From: Microthyrium microscopicum | Lineage: Eukaryota; Ascomycota; Dothideomycetes; Microthyriales; Microthyriaceae | Assembly (NCBI GenBank): GCA_010405405.1 | Contig: MU004241.1 | Location: forward strand, 558,001-622,000 | Length of the DNA stretch: 64,000 nt | Direction: 5' to 3' | In this document: piece after piece, positions 48,600 through 62,539 of the stretch | Layout: each line of letters opens with the position of its first letter | Numbering within the stretch: position 1 is the first letter of the stretch | Translations under genes and position numbers: made by a program | Notes under the pieces: model-generated | The model's input: the letters and a program-made list of their open reading frames with translations, nothing else | The model's database searches: none | Told to the model about the DNA's origin: nothing

Positions 48600-50269
48600 G
48601 TTACCTAGTTTATATTAATCTTAACTATCTACCTATATCTTAGAAATAAGAGAAATACTTTTAAAGTTAATAAGAATAGAAATAATATATAGAAAAATAT
48701 TATAATTCTAATAGTTAAAACTATCTACTTTTTATTAGATAATCTAATTATAAAGAAGAAAAAGATAAACTAGATAGTTACTAAATTTTCTATAGTTATT
48801 TTAAAGAAGTAACTTATCTAGTTAGCTTATAAAATTAATTAAGATATTAAATATTATAGAAGTATGCTAGCTATAGGCTATGTAATTATACTTACTATTA
48901 AGATGTACTCTAACCTATTAAATAACCCTTTTTAAGTCTACTTTACTATAACTAGTAATTTAATAATTAGTAATAAGGATATTAAATTTAACCTACTTCT
49001 TTACTATTTTTAATATATTATTTAGAATTAGTACTTTATAGTCTTCTAGTTCTTTAGGGTTAATACTAACTTAGCTATGCTTATAGAAAAGAATTTTTCT
49101 TAGCTAATTTCTTAAGGCGTATAAACTAATTTAGATATTATTCCTACTAATATTAATTATCTATTTATAAATAGCGTCTTTAGCCTATAGAAGGGTTATA
49201 TTGCCCTCCTAGATAATTATAATAATCTTATAAAAATAAAGAATAATAGAATTATAAGTTTATTATATATAGTTTATTTTTTAGTTCTATATCTATTTAT
49301 AGCTTAAAGTATAGATCTAGTAGAATAGCTTTATTAGGCATATAAGCAAAATAAGGCTTCTTATAATATTATATTATGTACTACTAGAATACTAGGAAGT
49401 AAAGACTATAAATTCCTAGTAAGCCTTAATTTTTATATTATAGTAAATAGATATAAATGTTCCTATTTTTAAGAGAGTAATATCTATATAATTTAACTTA
49501 AGCTAGGAGCTAGACTTAAGAGCTCTTAATTTACTACTAAAGTTATTAACTAAAACTATAATATTTAAGCTATCTATAACGTACTTATAATTATATATTA
49601 TCCTTTTATTATACCTAATAATAAATATACTAATAATGCTTAATTCTCTTTATTCTAAATCTCTAAAGAAGTTATTATTCTTTTAGACTATAGCTAATTA
49701 ATTAAGAATCTACGTAAGGCCTTTCTTAAACTAAAAAAGCTAAAGGTTAAGGTATATATATATAATTTAGATAAGCTTATTATATATTAAATAAATAGTC
49801 TTAACTAGGCGTAGTTAAGATAGAAAGAATATAACCTAGATTACTACTTTACTATAGTACTTAGCTTATATCTAGACTCTTTAAAATATTAGCCTTTATT
49901 AGAAAAGATTTTTACTATCTATACTTTATCCTTATTTTTTAGAAAGGTAAAGTTTAGTATTATATTAAAGTATACTAAAGAAGTATTAATAGATATTAAT
50001 GCGCTAAAAAAGTTAATTATAAAGGTTAATAAGGTATAAGAAGATACTCTATTAGGTAGCTTATCCTCTAATAATATTAAGAATAATATATTAAAACCTT
50101 TAACTAGTTAGATTAAAGAAACTTTAAAGGAAATAAGTAGTAGTTCTACTTTATAAAAGCTAATTAATAAGCTACTTAATCTAGATTTATCTAACTATAT
50201 AACTAAATCTTAGTTTAAATAAGAATTTAAAGCTAATAACGATAGTACCTTTTATCCTTCCTTCCTTTC

Positions 50270-50640
50270 TATTTAAGATAACGTTAATATAGAATTTTTA
50301 GATATTACTATAGTAATGCTCCTTTATTCTATTAATAATAGTATCTCTTAGCTCTTTCGCTCCTTTATTTAAAATAATATTAATATAGAATTCCTAAATA
50401 TTATTATAATAGCACTCCTCTATCTTAATAATGATAGTACCTCTTATCCTTCTTCTCCCTCTATCTAAGATAACGTTAATATAAAATCCTTAGATACTAC
50501 TATAATAGCGCTCTTCTATTCTACTAATAATAGTACCTCTTATCCTTTCTCTTCCTTTATCTAAAATAACGTTAATATAGAATCTCTAGATACTATTATA
50601 GTAGCGCCCCTCTATTCTACTAATAATAGTACCTTCTTCC
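50270..50640 (+). repeat. 96-bp tandem repeat, four units
   Basis: TTAATATA anchors at 50284, 50380, 50476 and 50572, exactly 96 bp apart (32 codons). Each unit reads DNVNIESLDTTIVAPLYSTN then a Ser/Pro-rich tail. It is in frame with the downstream helicase motifs. Confidence 0.9.
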
Positions 50641-50669
50641 TTATAGAGTCTTAAGCTTAGAATTAATAG

Positions 50670-50992
50670 ACTAAGCTAGAGGTTGCTAAAGCTAATAGTA
50701 AATAGGGTTAGTAATTAAAAGTGGCTAATAACGAATAGGGTTAATAATTAAAAGCGGCTAATAATAAATAGGGTTAGTAATTAAATATAGCTAACGACGC
50801 TAATAATAATAATAATAATAATAATAATACCTACAAAGATATATTTAAAGATATTTCTAATTCTAATGAATAGTTAAACGATAAGATTACGCCTATAAAA
50901 AACACTAATAATACTAATAATAGTAATACTAATAATAATAATAATAATAATAATACTACTAATATTAATAATACTAATATTAATAATAATTA
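50670..50992 (+). repeat. 33-bp repeats and AAT runs, Gln/Asn-rich linker
   Basis: AATAGGG anchors at 50701, 50734 and 50767 mark three 33-bp units (11 residues, QGQQLKVANNE-type with the Q positions now stops). They are followed by AAT runs at 50801-50829 and about 50930-50992 that code poly-Asn. This is a disordered linker just before the helicase domain. Confidence 0.85.
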
Positions 50993-53220
50993 GTACTAGT
51001 CGCTAAGCACTTTCGTAGGACTAGGTATAGCTACTTTTATATAATTACTAAAAACTAACTTTAGAATTACCTTAGAAGAGATTTAAAATCTTATAAAAAA
51101 GGCAGAATAGATTAGTATTATAAAGGCTCTTTATAAAGATTAAAAAGAGTTTATTAATGTTATTCTCTTAAAAGACAATAAGGATAGACTTAATATCTAT
51201 TATACTAGGCTAGGATGCGGTAAGACTAAAACTATAAAAGCTATAATAATAATATTAATTGCCTTTATAATATTCTATTCTAATTTTAAAATAAAGATTT
51301 TAGCTATATATACTATAAATATATAATTAGATAACCTTATTACTAAGTATATAAATATTTATATAGAAGTTAATCCTATAAACCTTTTATAATTTTTTAC
51401 TATCTAAGAATATTTAATTAAGATAAAGAAATCTATTACCTTAAGGAAATTAAAAGAGGTATGAACCTAAGTCTACTAAAATTAAGATCCTAGTACGTAA
51501 TAGTAAAATATAAATAATATAAATAATTATGGTATTAATATCCTAAATACTAAAATAGTATTACTTACTAAATAATATAGTGCTTACTACTTATAGTAAC
51601 TCTACGTAAATACTAAACGTTAAGACTTTAAAGGTATTTATAATCGTTATATTAAATATCTTAAATACTTATTTAGGGAATTCGTAGGTTAAGCTAGTAA
51701 AATAATTAGCGTAATTAACTTAGTAATAAAAAAGTAAGAATATAATATAAATATAGCTACTAAAGAGTTACTTAATTATGCTTTTAATCTTTAAATTCTT
51801 AACGAAAAGTATTATAGTAGGGAGAAGCTCTTAAAATTAAAAAGCGCTAATTATAGTAAACTACTACTAGATATAGAGTAATATTATTTATAATTAATAA
51901 TTACTCTTTTTAGTCTTATAAACTATAACGCTCTATAAGAGCTTTTTTAAGTAAATTTTATAGGTATTAACTTATAGATTTGTAATAAAATAGTAGTATT
52001 ATATAAACTATAGATAATAGTTATTATATCTCTATATAGACTTTAAATAATTATATAGACTAGAGATCTATTCTAGCCTAGACCTATCTATAATCTTAAA
52101 TATAAAAAAATTGCGTTTTGTAATAGTTCTTAAGCATTATTAATATATAACGCTATAATGAATAGCTTTAGCTAAACTATACTAAAATAGGTATTTAGAT
52201 TTAATTCATTATACTATAATCTCCTTAATAATATAGGCTATAAAATTCTTAAATATATTAATAATAATAATCCTAAATTTAACTAACTATAATATATTAT
52301 AGGCTAGCTCTTTTTATTCTTAGAACGTAAAAAAAATACACTACTTATAATATTTATAAATATTAAAGATAGTAAAGTTAAAAAGGACGTTATTAATTTA
52401 AATTCTAATACTTGTAACGCCTATATTGTAGCTTTTATATAAATTAAACTTTTACTATAGATATAATTAAAAGACGTTAATACTATAGTTATTACTCCTT
52501 ACTTTATGTAAACTAGCCTTTATATTAAAACTAAAGGTTAGCTACTTAAATAAGTTATTATATATATTTAAGATAATTATATATATACTTAGTAAGACTA
52601 TTAAGATATATCTTTATAATTTAGCTAGGTTCTAATAACTACTTATAATAATAATTCTAATATTAAGCGTAATTAGAATCTTATTAATCTTATTTAAAAA
52701 GATTATACTAGTTTCCTTATAGAAAACCTATAAATAAATACTATAGTATCTTAGGGCTATTTATCCTTATTCTTTAGTAACTTAAAGCTTTATAATACTA
52801 TAATAGCCCCTAGTACTAAGAAATAGAAAGAGTTTAAATAATCTATACTTAGTAGATTATTAAAGCATTTTATTAATAATAGCTATATATAGTATATACT
52901 ATTTACTAATAATTACTCCTATTAGAATTTAAAGAAACTTAATATTCCTAACTTTAATAGGGTAGTTTCTTATTACAAAAAAGAGCTAAATATATATAAG
53001 GAGATTAAAACTATTATACTTAAAGAACTAAAAGCAATTAAAGATTTTATAAAACTAACCTTGCTTTATAATTTTAAACCTAAGGATAAAGAATTTAAAA
53101 CTAATAAAGCTAATAAAAAAGGTAAAGTTAGTAAAGATTAGTAATAAGGAATAATAATAAGGAAAAGAATAGTAAGAAGGTTTAAGTTTAAAGTAAAGTT
53201 TGTTTAGCTAATTAATTAAC

Positions 53221-53690
53221 TAACTTAAATAGTATAATAGTTAGTACTAAATAGAAAAAGGGTTTAGAATAAAGAGATTATATAGGTAAGAAAATTTAAT
53301 AAAAAAGGATATATAAGAGGGTTAGACTAAAAAGATAGATAAAATAGTACTATTACTAGAAAAGTTAATTTACTAAGCTAGTAATTAATAATATAAAGTT
53401 GTGTAATACGTCTCTAGCGTAATATTATAACCTATTAGTTATATAAGATTAGCTAGCATCTTTGCTTAGTCTTAGTACTAGCTATTTAGAATATTTAGAA
53501 ATGTCTAGTACGTCTAGAAATATCTAGTAAGTAAAGGTATATTATATATATAATAAAATATTATTAAGTAATATTTTTAGAAGTTAACTCTACTACTTAA
53601 GTCTTAGAATACTAAGTAAAATTAAACGCTAGTTATTATTAGTATAAATTTAATGCTAAATTTACTACTTATATACTAAGAATGTACCTA
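53221..53690. other. Spacer with short GTCTAG-type repeats
   Basis: Between two decayed reading regions. Words ATGTCTAGTACGTCTAGAAATATCTAGTA at about 53500-53535 show three loose copies of a 10-12-bp unit. No gene is seen. Confidence 0.4.
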
Positions 53691-56600
53691 TATCTTTAAA
53701 AGTTAATAAAGATAAAATAAGTATAGAAGTTAATATATTAGCGTAACTCTTTTAGTATTATGTATAATAATAGAGAGAGGTAATTAGATATAGATATATT
53801 TAACTTATACGTTTTAGTCCCTTAGTATATATTTAACTTAAATAAGTTATATTACTATTCTTATAGACTAATCTTCTTAAACGTAGGTATATTAAGTCTT
53901 CTAAATAGTATATAGTTCCTCTTTATTATAAACCTTTATAATTGCCTCTAAAGGCTCTTTAATTAAGTATAAAGGTTAATATTAGTAATAAAAACTCTAG
54001 TAAGAGAATTCTCTATAAATAGTTTCTTTACTAGTATAAGATCTACTACTTATCCTAGTTATAACTATACTATATATAAAATGCTTATAATAGAAGATAA
54101 GATAATTACGCTTTTTGCTATATTTTTATTTTTAGCTATCCTTAAAGCTATAAAAAGAGTTATTACTCTAATATAGTACGAACGTAGTTTATAAAATAAA
54201 ATAGATAAGGCTAATAAGTCTTAAAAGTCTAAGAATAGTATATAATATATAGTTAATAAAGTTATTATATATTTATAATAAAATCTAGGATATCTAGTAG
54301 GTATACTTATATTAGCCTATAGAACTAATGAAAGCTATAACTAGATTAATAAGTATAAGCTACTACCCTAAGATACTATTAAAATAGAGTACTAATATTA
54401 TTATTTAAGGAGAGAAAAGCTCTATAGAGGAGTAAAGCTATAGAGTTAACTAAAGAAAGAACTAGAATTTACTAATTAAGTAGTTTCTAGTAGTATATTA
54501 AAGAATAAAGTAAATAAGTTATTCTAAGGAATAGTCTTTAAAAGTAAAATACGTAACTTACTTAGTTAGAAGGTAAAGGATTATAAATTGCTAATAGAAA
54601 ATATTAATAACCTTAAAGGCTTTATACCTAGCTAATAAGAAGTAATACTTAAGGGGCTACTATATAATAAGATAAAAAGCATTAAAAATCTTCTAGGTAG
54701 TAAAGTTAAAATATACTTTTAAAGTATCTTAGAGATTATTAAATTCTTTATCTTCTATAAGCCTTTTACTAAAGACCTTTACTTTAAGCTTATAATATAA
54801 AAGAATAAAGACAATAAGCATATCTATATTAATGCTTAATTAGTAGAAAGGTAATAAGAATTATAAAATAAAGTTAATTTAGGTATTATGCTTATCTCTA
54901 TCTACTAAGAGTTAGATAAGACTATAATATCTAAATAATATAGTAATAACTATATATAAGCTTACTATATAACTATTTTTAATCTATTAGAAAGTATTAG
55001 AAGAGTTATAAAAAGACTAGGATTTCTTTTTATTATAGTACTCTTTAGGCTAAAAGGTATAGACGTTAATAGTAAACTTAAGATATTTTATAATACTATA
55101 GATATTATATTTAAAGGTTTAATACTACGCGTTTAAGTATTATAAAGCTATTTACTAATAAAATATAGAACTTAGAATAGTTCCTAAAAGTAATTATATT
55201 ATAGTGACTACTAATAGCTAATTTTAAAGGTATCTTCTAATTCTTACTTATATAAGTATAGATTATAAAGAGCTTATTATAATTATAAGTATTTAGTTTA
55301 AATATTACTATTTTATTTACTTAGTACTATAACTATATTAGTAAGACCTTACTAGTAAATAGGCTTATTAGACTTATATAACTTTATAAAAGAATATATT
55401 AAAGTAGGAAGTACTTTGCTACGCTAATTAGAAAAGAAAGTATACTAAGTAGCTTACTACTATTAATAATACTAAAGGTAAAGACTATATTTATAAAATT
55501 TATAATTTTGCTTAGAATTATCCTTTATTAAATATTTATATAGTAATCACTTTTAATTTACTATATATATTCTTTTTAAATAGACTAGTTAAGTAAATAA
55601 TAGACTAGATAGCTTAAATTATTTTAGAAAAGAGAGTACTAGTAATATCTATAGTACTAGTAGCTAAAATAAAGAATAATAAAGCTATATAGAAAACCTA
55701 TACCTATAAGATACTAAAGACTAAGAGGAAGAATAATAATATACTAAAGACTAAGTAGAAGAAAAAAAAGAAGAAGTTTATATTTAGCGTAAAAGTAAAG
55801 TCTATAATTAATTATAGGTTTCTATAGTATTTTATTTATTTAGGCTTTCTAAGAATAGCCTAAGGCTATTATAACGTTTAATAGAAAACTAGCCTAGAAT
55901 TATAAGTACTTTTAAAGTAACTTATAGCTACCTTAGTTCTACTCTTAATCTTAAAGGACCTAATTATAATAAAATTTATTAAAGCTTTAATAAATATTAT
56001 TATACTTTCTAACTATAAGTTATATAATAAGAATATACTTAAATATATATAAGTTTATTTATAAATTATAGAATATACTAAAATAGTAATATATAAGCAT
56101 AAGACTTCTTAAGCTAGATTTAAAGAGCTTAATTTCTCTAAGTTTTATAACTTAATCTATCTTATACTATCTATTTATATATTTAGTACTATAGATAGAA
56201 CTAGTTCTAGTATTATAGAAAAGTTATATTAGGAGTATATTATACTAGTAGTAAAATAGACTAACTTTTAATTTAGTTAGTACGTTTAAATAATCTACTA
56301 TTTTACTAATTATATTAAGAATATAATCTAGAATAATAATAATAACTATAACTATTAAGTTTATAATATTACTAAAAAGAAGATTACGTTTAAAGAAACT
56401 TATCCTATAATTATTCTATTAAGTATATCTAAATATAGTTTATAACTCTAATTATATTATATAGATAAGCTACGTAATAAGGGCATTTATAAATCTAGTA
56501 TACTTCTTACTAAGGATATTAGTAAATAGGCTAAGCTTAATGACCTTAAAAGTTATTTATATAGCTAGTTAATTAATCGCTATAAAGAAGACCTTAAGAA

Positions 56601-57600
56601 GCGCTAGTCTTTTTTAAAGCTAATACTATTATATATATAGGGTAAAGAAATATACTTAGATAAAAATCTTATTAATAATAGACTAGACTTTATATACTTT
56701 AGTAAAGTATTATATCTTAATGCTCTCTAGCTAAGTTACCTTATTATAATACTATATAGTAGTATAACTTACGTAATAAATAATAATAAGAATAATACGT
56801 AACTTTTTATAGCCTACTATAAATAAGAATAGTAGAAAGGTAAGGATAATAGTTAATAATATAGTAAAGTCTTAATTAAGAACTACTAGTAATATAACTT
56901 TATATAGGCTTAGGCCTATTTTATATCTAAGAAAAAGCTTAATAATAATTTTAGTCTTTTAGGTTAACTTTCTATATAACTATTTATTATTTATACAATA
57001 TATAATATAAATTAAATAATAAGAGATTTTAAATTATAGTATAAATATACTAGATTTCTTATAGCTTTAATTTAGGAGTATATACTAATCTTAAGAAAAG
57101 CTATAGAACTTATATTTAATAGGCTATTAGGTTTTATATTATTTAAGCTAGCTATAAAGTTAAAAGTATATAAACTAAATAAACTATTAACTATTATATA
57201 TATAGTTCCTTATAAAGACTTAAAGTATCTTAATTACTATTAGTTAAATTTATACCCTAATTATAATAATTATACTAAAATATATAACCTAGTTACTTTT
57301 AGTAAATAAGGAATTAAGGTAGCTAAGGCTAAAACTATAGTAAAATATAAAGCCTTAGAAAGAAAAAATAGAGAGCTTTATAAAGCCTAGATTAAAGTTT
57401 ATCTTAAGAAGCTTACTAATAAGATAAAGAGAATAAAGCGTAGTAATAGAAAAGAAGTAAAAAATAGAGAGAATAAACTAAATAGTAATAGAGAGGATAA
57501 GTAGAAGACTAGTAAAGATAATAAAAAAGAGACTAATAATAATAGTAAAGAAGATAATAGTAATAATAATAAAGATATATAGTAAAATAAAAGTCTAATA
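53690..57600 (+). pseudogene. Long decayed reading region, unidentified
   Basis: A plus-strand frame, or several joined frames, can be followed for about 1,300 codons with stops mainly at former Gln/Trp codons. It is Leu/Tyr/Lys-rich in the body and ends in a strongly charged, coiled-coil-like Lys/Glu/Asn region at about 57340-57600 (KRSNRKEVKNRENKLNSN and similar). I recognise no domain. It follows the UPF1-like gene on the same strand by about 500 bp, so it could be a second gene of the same unit or part of a different element. Confidence 0.35.
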
Positions 57601-60480
57601 AATATTTTATTACTTAAGAGTTATATATTTTATAAACTACTAAGTATTATTATTATTATTATAATATTATCTTCTAAGTAATTTAGTTTTATTAGTATTA
57701 GTTATAGACTTAAATATAATAATTAGTATAATATAGAATATAATAAAATAAATTAACTTAAAAACTTTAGAAATATATATTTATATAGAATAGTATATAT
57801 ATAAGAGGTAAAATTATTTATTCTTTTTAATAGCTTTTAATTTATAATTCTTTAAATAAAATAATAGGCTATTAATTTTAAATCCTTTTTCTTTAGTACT
57901 TATAGTAATCTAAACTTATTTTGCTTTTTTACCTTACTTTTAATATATATATCTTCTCTATACTTTACTTTAAGCTTCTATAAAGAGTTTATCTAGTTAC
58001 TAGACCTAAATATTACCTAATAATTATCTACTACTTATAGTAATAATTAAAATAGTAGCTATTTACCTTTATTATATATCTTTATTATCTTAGTTTCTAA
58101 TAACCTTCTTTATTTATAATAACTTACTTAGTTAATTAATAGCTTTATTACTACTTATTATAATACTATTATATTTTTCGTTTAATTTTACTATAAACTA
58201 TATACTATAATCTTTAAGATAACTAAAAATTATACTTAACTTTCTTAGTACCCTTATTTAAAGTATACTCTTATCTAAAAAATATAAATTATAAATACCT
58301 AGAATTCTAAACTACTCCTTAACTCCTTAAAGCTATTATATTAGCTAAATTAATACTTAAGTTAGAAAAGAATAATAATAATGCTCTAAACTTAGACGTA
58401 GAATCTTCTTTAGAAACTAATTAAACTAAACTTAAGTATAAAGTCTATTTAGACTTCTATACTACCTATTAGCAAAACCTTAGTTTTACTAAATAGACTA
58501 CTAGCTAACTTATAAATACTATATTATTAGACTTTCTTTAGTAAGATATAGTCCTAAAAGTAGATAAGCAAGTTATTACTATATAAGCATATAAAAACTA
58601 GATTCTTAAGTAGGGCCTTAGCATCCTTCTAAAAGTAGTTAAGCTATTAGTACTAATACTAATAATAGAGGAGGAGGTATAGGCGTAGTATTTTAATATA
58701 TATTAAGATATTTATAAGGCGCTAAATCTATAATTATCTATATAATATATACTATATTATAATTTAGTTAAAGTATAATAGAAATCTTCTCTTCTTAGCT
58801 ATAAATAGTAAAGCTTATAATAAAAAGATAATTATTATATAAAGATATAAGGTATCTCTTTTTAAATAGATAAAAAGAAAAAATAAGATATAGGTATAAA
58901 TAATATGCTATTTAAGAAAAATAAAGATAAGAGTTTAATGTAGGCTTAATAGAATTCGTAGTCCTATTAGAATATCTTTAATTTTTTTATCTTTAAGTAA
59001 ATAAGACTTTATAGTTAGAGCTTTTAGATCTACTCTTTACGTCCTAGTAAGTATAAAGCTAAGTTTCTTTTAGTATAGTACGTTCTAGACGTTAACGCTT
59101 AATCTTCTTAAGTTATTATAAATAAGTATATTAATATTAGTTAATTAGCTCTTATTTTACCTCTCTTATACGTTAAACCTACTCTACTAGTACTACTTAT
59201 TATTTTTTAGCTAGCTCTTAATTAATAATTACGTTAACTTTAGTAACTAATTAATTCTTATCCTACTATAAATAGTAATACTTCTTTTACTTAACGCTAT
59301 AAATATAGTAAAACTAATTAACTATATTTATAACTAATTTTCTAATATATTAGTATAAGATAGAAACTTAAAAAGTATAGCTTACTATATATAATAGTAG
59401 CTAGTATTTAGTTTAATTATTAATTTATAAACGTTATAATGCTATTAATTTATCTTTATAGCTAGTATAAGTATAGCTTATAAAGCCTTATCTTTAAGAT
59501 AGTTACTATATCTTATTAGTCTAGAATTATAATATCCTAGTATATGTTAAAAAGATAGTATCTATTATTTAGAATACTCTTAAAATAAGATATAAGAGCT
59601 ATTAATAAGGATAGAAGACTCTAAAGGTTTAAGTATCTTTCTATATTATATTATTAAAAAGATATAATAACTAAGCGCCTTACCTAGTATATTTAGCTTT
59701 CTTATACTAAATATATATCTAATAGAAGTATTTATTATATATTATAATATTAAGACCTAAAGCTATAAGTAGAGTAAGGAATTTTCTATAGCTTAATTTA
59801 CTATAATAAAGCTAATTCTTAGTAGTAAACTTAATAGCTACTAACTAAAAAGCGTTTAATTCTTTAGGTAATAGAACTAGCGTAATAAGCTTAATTACAA
59901 CTTTTTATTAATAATAACGTAAAGGGAAATAGTTTTTATCTTTAGTAGCTAGTAAGAAAAGCTTTTTTAGAAGATTTAGAAGTTATTATTCTTTAGTAGC
60001 TTAATAATAATATTATAAAAGCTTTTAATAGCTAAATAAAGAAGAATATTAGATAGTACTATTAATAGGTTTAGGGCTAAATATCTCTAAAGTTATAACT
60101 AAACTAAAACTTACTAGAATATTATTATTATTAAACTAAACTTAATTCTTATGCGTCTTATTTTCTACTAATATTCTTAATACGTCCTCTATATTCTACT
60201 ATACTTCTTCTTACTTATACCTATAGCTATTATATCCTATATTATATTTAGGTACTTATTACTATTATTTAAATTAAATAAGTAGCTATCTATAGTAGCT
60301 ATAATACGTAATAAACCTATAACTAAAATTAAGCTAAACTATATACTAAAGTAGAAAGTTATTAAGATTTTTAGACTTATTAATACTTTATTTAATATAC
60401 TCTAGCTTACGTTTATTAATACTATATTAAAGCGCTAGAGTACTAAAGCTAGACCCTCTTCCTAACTCTCTTAATTTCCT
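57601..60480. other. Unassigned mutated DNA
   Basis: Plus-strand frames broken at former Gln codons run through about 59.2-60.4 kb (Gln-, Leu- and Tyr-rich) but carry no motif I can name. The part 57.6-58.3 kb shows no coding signal. Confidence 0.35.
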
Positions 60481-60512
60481 ACTACTAAAGTATAGGCTCC
60501 TTTCTATCTTTA

Positions 60513-60881
60513 AATAAGTTTAAGTAATAACTTATAAAACTTAAAGTAGTATTATATTAATAATAAAATAGTATTAACGTAATATTATTTCTTAGAAAGT
60601 TAATATATAGCTATTATAAAAGTAGAATAGCTTTAGAGTAGTACTATAAAAGAATAATTATAACGCTAGTACTAAGGTAAATATTACTATATTATCTTAA
60701 TAATATTCTTATAAGTATTATACTATAAGTATATACTAATTATATAATAATAATAATAATAACGTATAGTAATATACTACTAAAATATAGATTCCTCTTC
60801 TTTTATAAATAAGTTTAAGTAATAACTTATAATACTTAAGGTAGTATTATATTAATAATAAAATAGTATTAACGTAATATT
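60513..60881 (+). repeat. 75-bp direct repeat, copies 294 bp apart
   Basis: 60513-60587 and 60807-60881 are the same 75-bp sequence with about three mismatches. The similarity extends loosely about 20 bp upstream of each (TATAG-TTCCT words). The spacing of 294 bp is a multiple of three. It may be a partial duplication in a dead gene or two old insertions of a short element. Confidence 0.85.
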
Positions 60882-62539
60882 TTCTTTAATAAAATCTTAT
60901 AAAAGAGAAACAACATATTAAATAAGAAGTAGAAGACTTATTAGTAATAATAGTAATTTATATAGATAATAGAATTTTACTCTAAAGTTACTACCCTAAT
61001 ATTTTTATCTATTATTTAGAAGCCTAGTAGTATTATAGTAAGCACTACTACTATACGCTCTATAAACCTAATCTATAAAACGTTATATACTTATATTATA
61101 GCTTATTATACTATAAAATATACTAAAGTTAGCTTTAGTAGTTTAAATTAAGTCTTTATAGATATTTCTAGACTTTTAAGTATATATAAACCTATATTTA
61201 CTTATAAAGTAGATTAGTATATAGATAATTATTATCTTATACCTACTTTATCTTATATCTACTACGTAGTTACTCTTATTATAAATCTATATTACTAAAG
61301 TAATTTCTAAAGTTAAGAATAAAGTTAAAACTAGGCTAGCTACTCTATCTAAGTAATATCTTATACTTTAGTACTCTAAGTATAAAAAATACTCTACTAA
61401 TGTTATTATCTACTAAGATAGTATATTAAAAAAATAATATAAAATAGCTCTTAATACTAAACTTTTCTAACTTTATAAATTATATAAAGGGCTCTATCCT
61501 ATTAATAATACTACTATAAGCCTTCTATATATAATACTTATTATTATAGCTAAATACCTTTATAGTTTCTATTCTACTAGCCTTTAAAATACTAGCTATA
61601 AAGGTAACTATTACTTCTTAGTATTTATATAAGAGTAGCTTACTATTTACTATAAAAGTTAAGACTTTAGTTATATACTAATAGGATATATATACTATAG
61701 AAAATTATAAATACTAGATAAGGTTTTTAAAGTAGGTAATTATATATTTAGTAATAGGGCTACTATTTTTAAACTATTAAGTAGGATATTAAGAAGGATT
61801 TTAAATATATAACTACTCTTAATAGTAATAAAGATTAACTTAACGCCTATTATACTCTACCTTAATATTTATTATTACTTACGCTATTACTTATATACTT
61901 ATTAGTCTTAGTTGTTTCTAAATAGATTATTTTTATTTTAAGCTTACTATTTAAAAACTAGTTCCTTATTATTATTCTTATTATTATAGACAATTAATAT
62001 ACTACTAAAAAATACCCTTAATTAAAGTAATTATACGCTTACTCTATTTATTTAGCTTATATTATCTTATAATAGACCTATACTACTAAAATATAAAGTT
62101 AGAGTTTATAAAGTTAATAGTAATATTATTACTTCTTAAGATACTTAAGTAAGGCTTTATAACTAACTTTAACTAGCTTTGCTACCTATATTCTAATTAA
62201 CCTATCTAGGATAGTAATTATAGTAATATTAAACTACTAAACTTCTTTATTAGTATAGGAGCTATATTTAGTATAAAAGTAATACTTTTAACTTAATATA
62301 TATTATTATAAAGGAAAGCTACTACTACCTAGCTTCTCTAAAGAATACTATATTTAGAGGCTATTATTACTATATATAGCTACGTTACCTTTTTTTACTT
62401 ATACTTCTAAAATACCCTAGAAGTCTAGGAACGTTTAAAAAAGTACTTTAAGTATTTACTACTTAGTATCCTTTATTCTTTATAAGGTCTACTTTATATA
62501 AGAAAAGGTTAGAAATATTATAGTAATACTTAGTATATT
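60882..62539. other. Unassigned mutated DNA
   Basis: Ser/Thr/Tyr-rich plus-strand frames with RIP-type stops are visible in pieces. No domain was recognised. Confidence 0.3.

Larger units (their letters stand above)
48600..53220 (+). pseudogene. UPF1-like superfamily 1 helicase gene, RIP-degraded
   Basis: A long plus-strand frame broken at former Gln/Trp/Arg codons. The N-terminal part (48.6-50.2 kb) is unassigned. A linker follows with 32-residue repeats (50270-50640), 11-residue repeats (50670-50790) and Asn runs. The helicase part covers about 51.0-52.8 kb: motif I YYTRLGCGKTKTI at about 51200-51235 (family GPPGxGKT); ILAIYTINIQLDNL soon after (family APTNxAVDNL); a VITPY word at about 52490, as in the UPF1 ITPYxxQ element; a TQQDYQDISL segment at about 52590-52620 where TxDxxQGxExD is expected; and SFLIENLQINTIVSQG at about 52710-52755, matching GFLxDxRRxNVAxSRA. 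A basic C-terminal tail ends near 53.2 kb. UPF1/SEN1-type enzymes unwind RNA or DNA. Whether this was a host gene copy or part of a mobile element is not visible. Confidence 0.55.
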
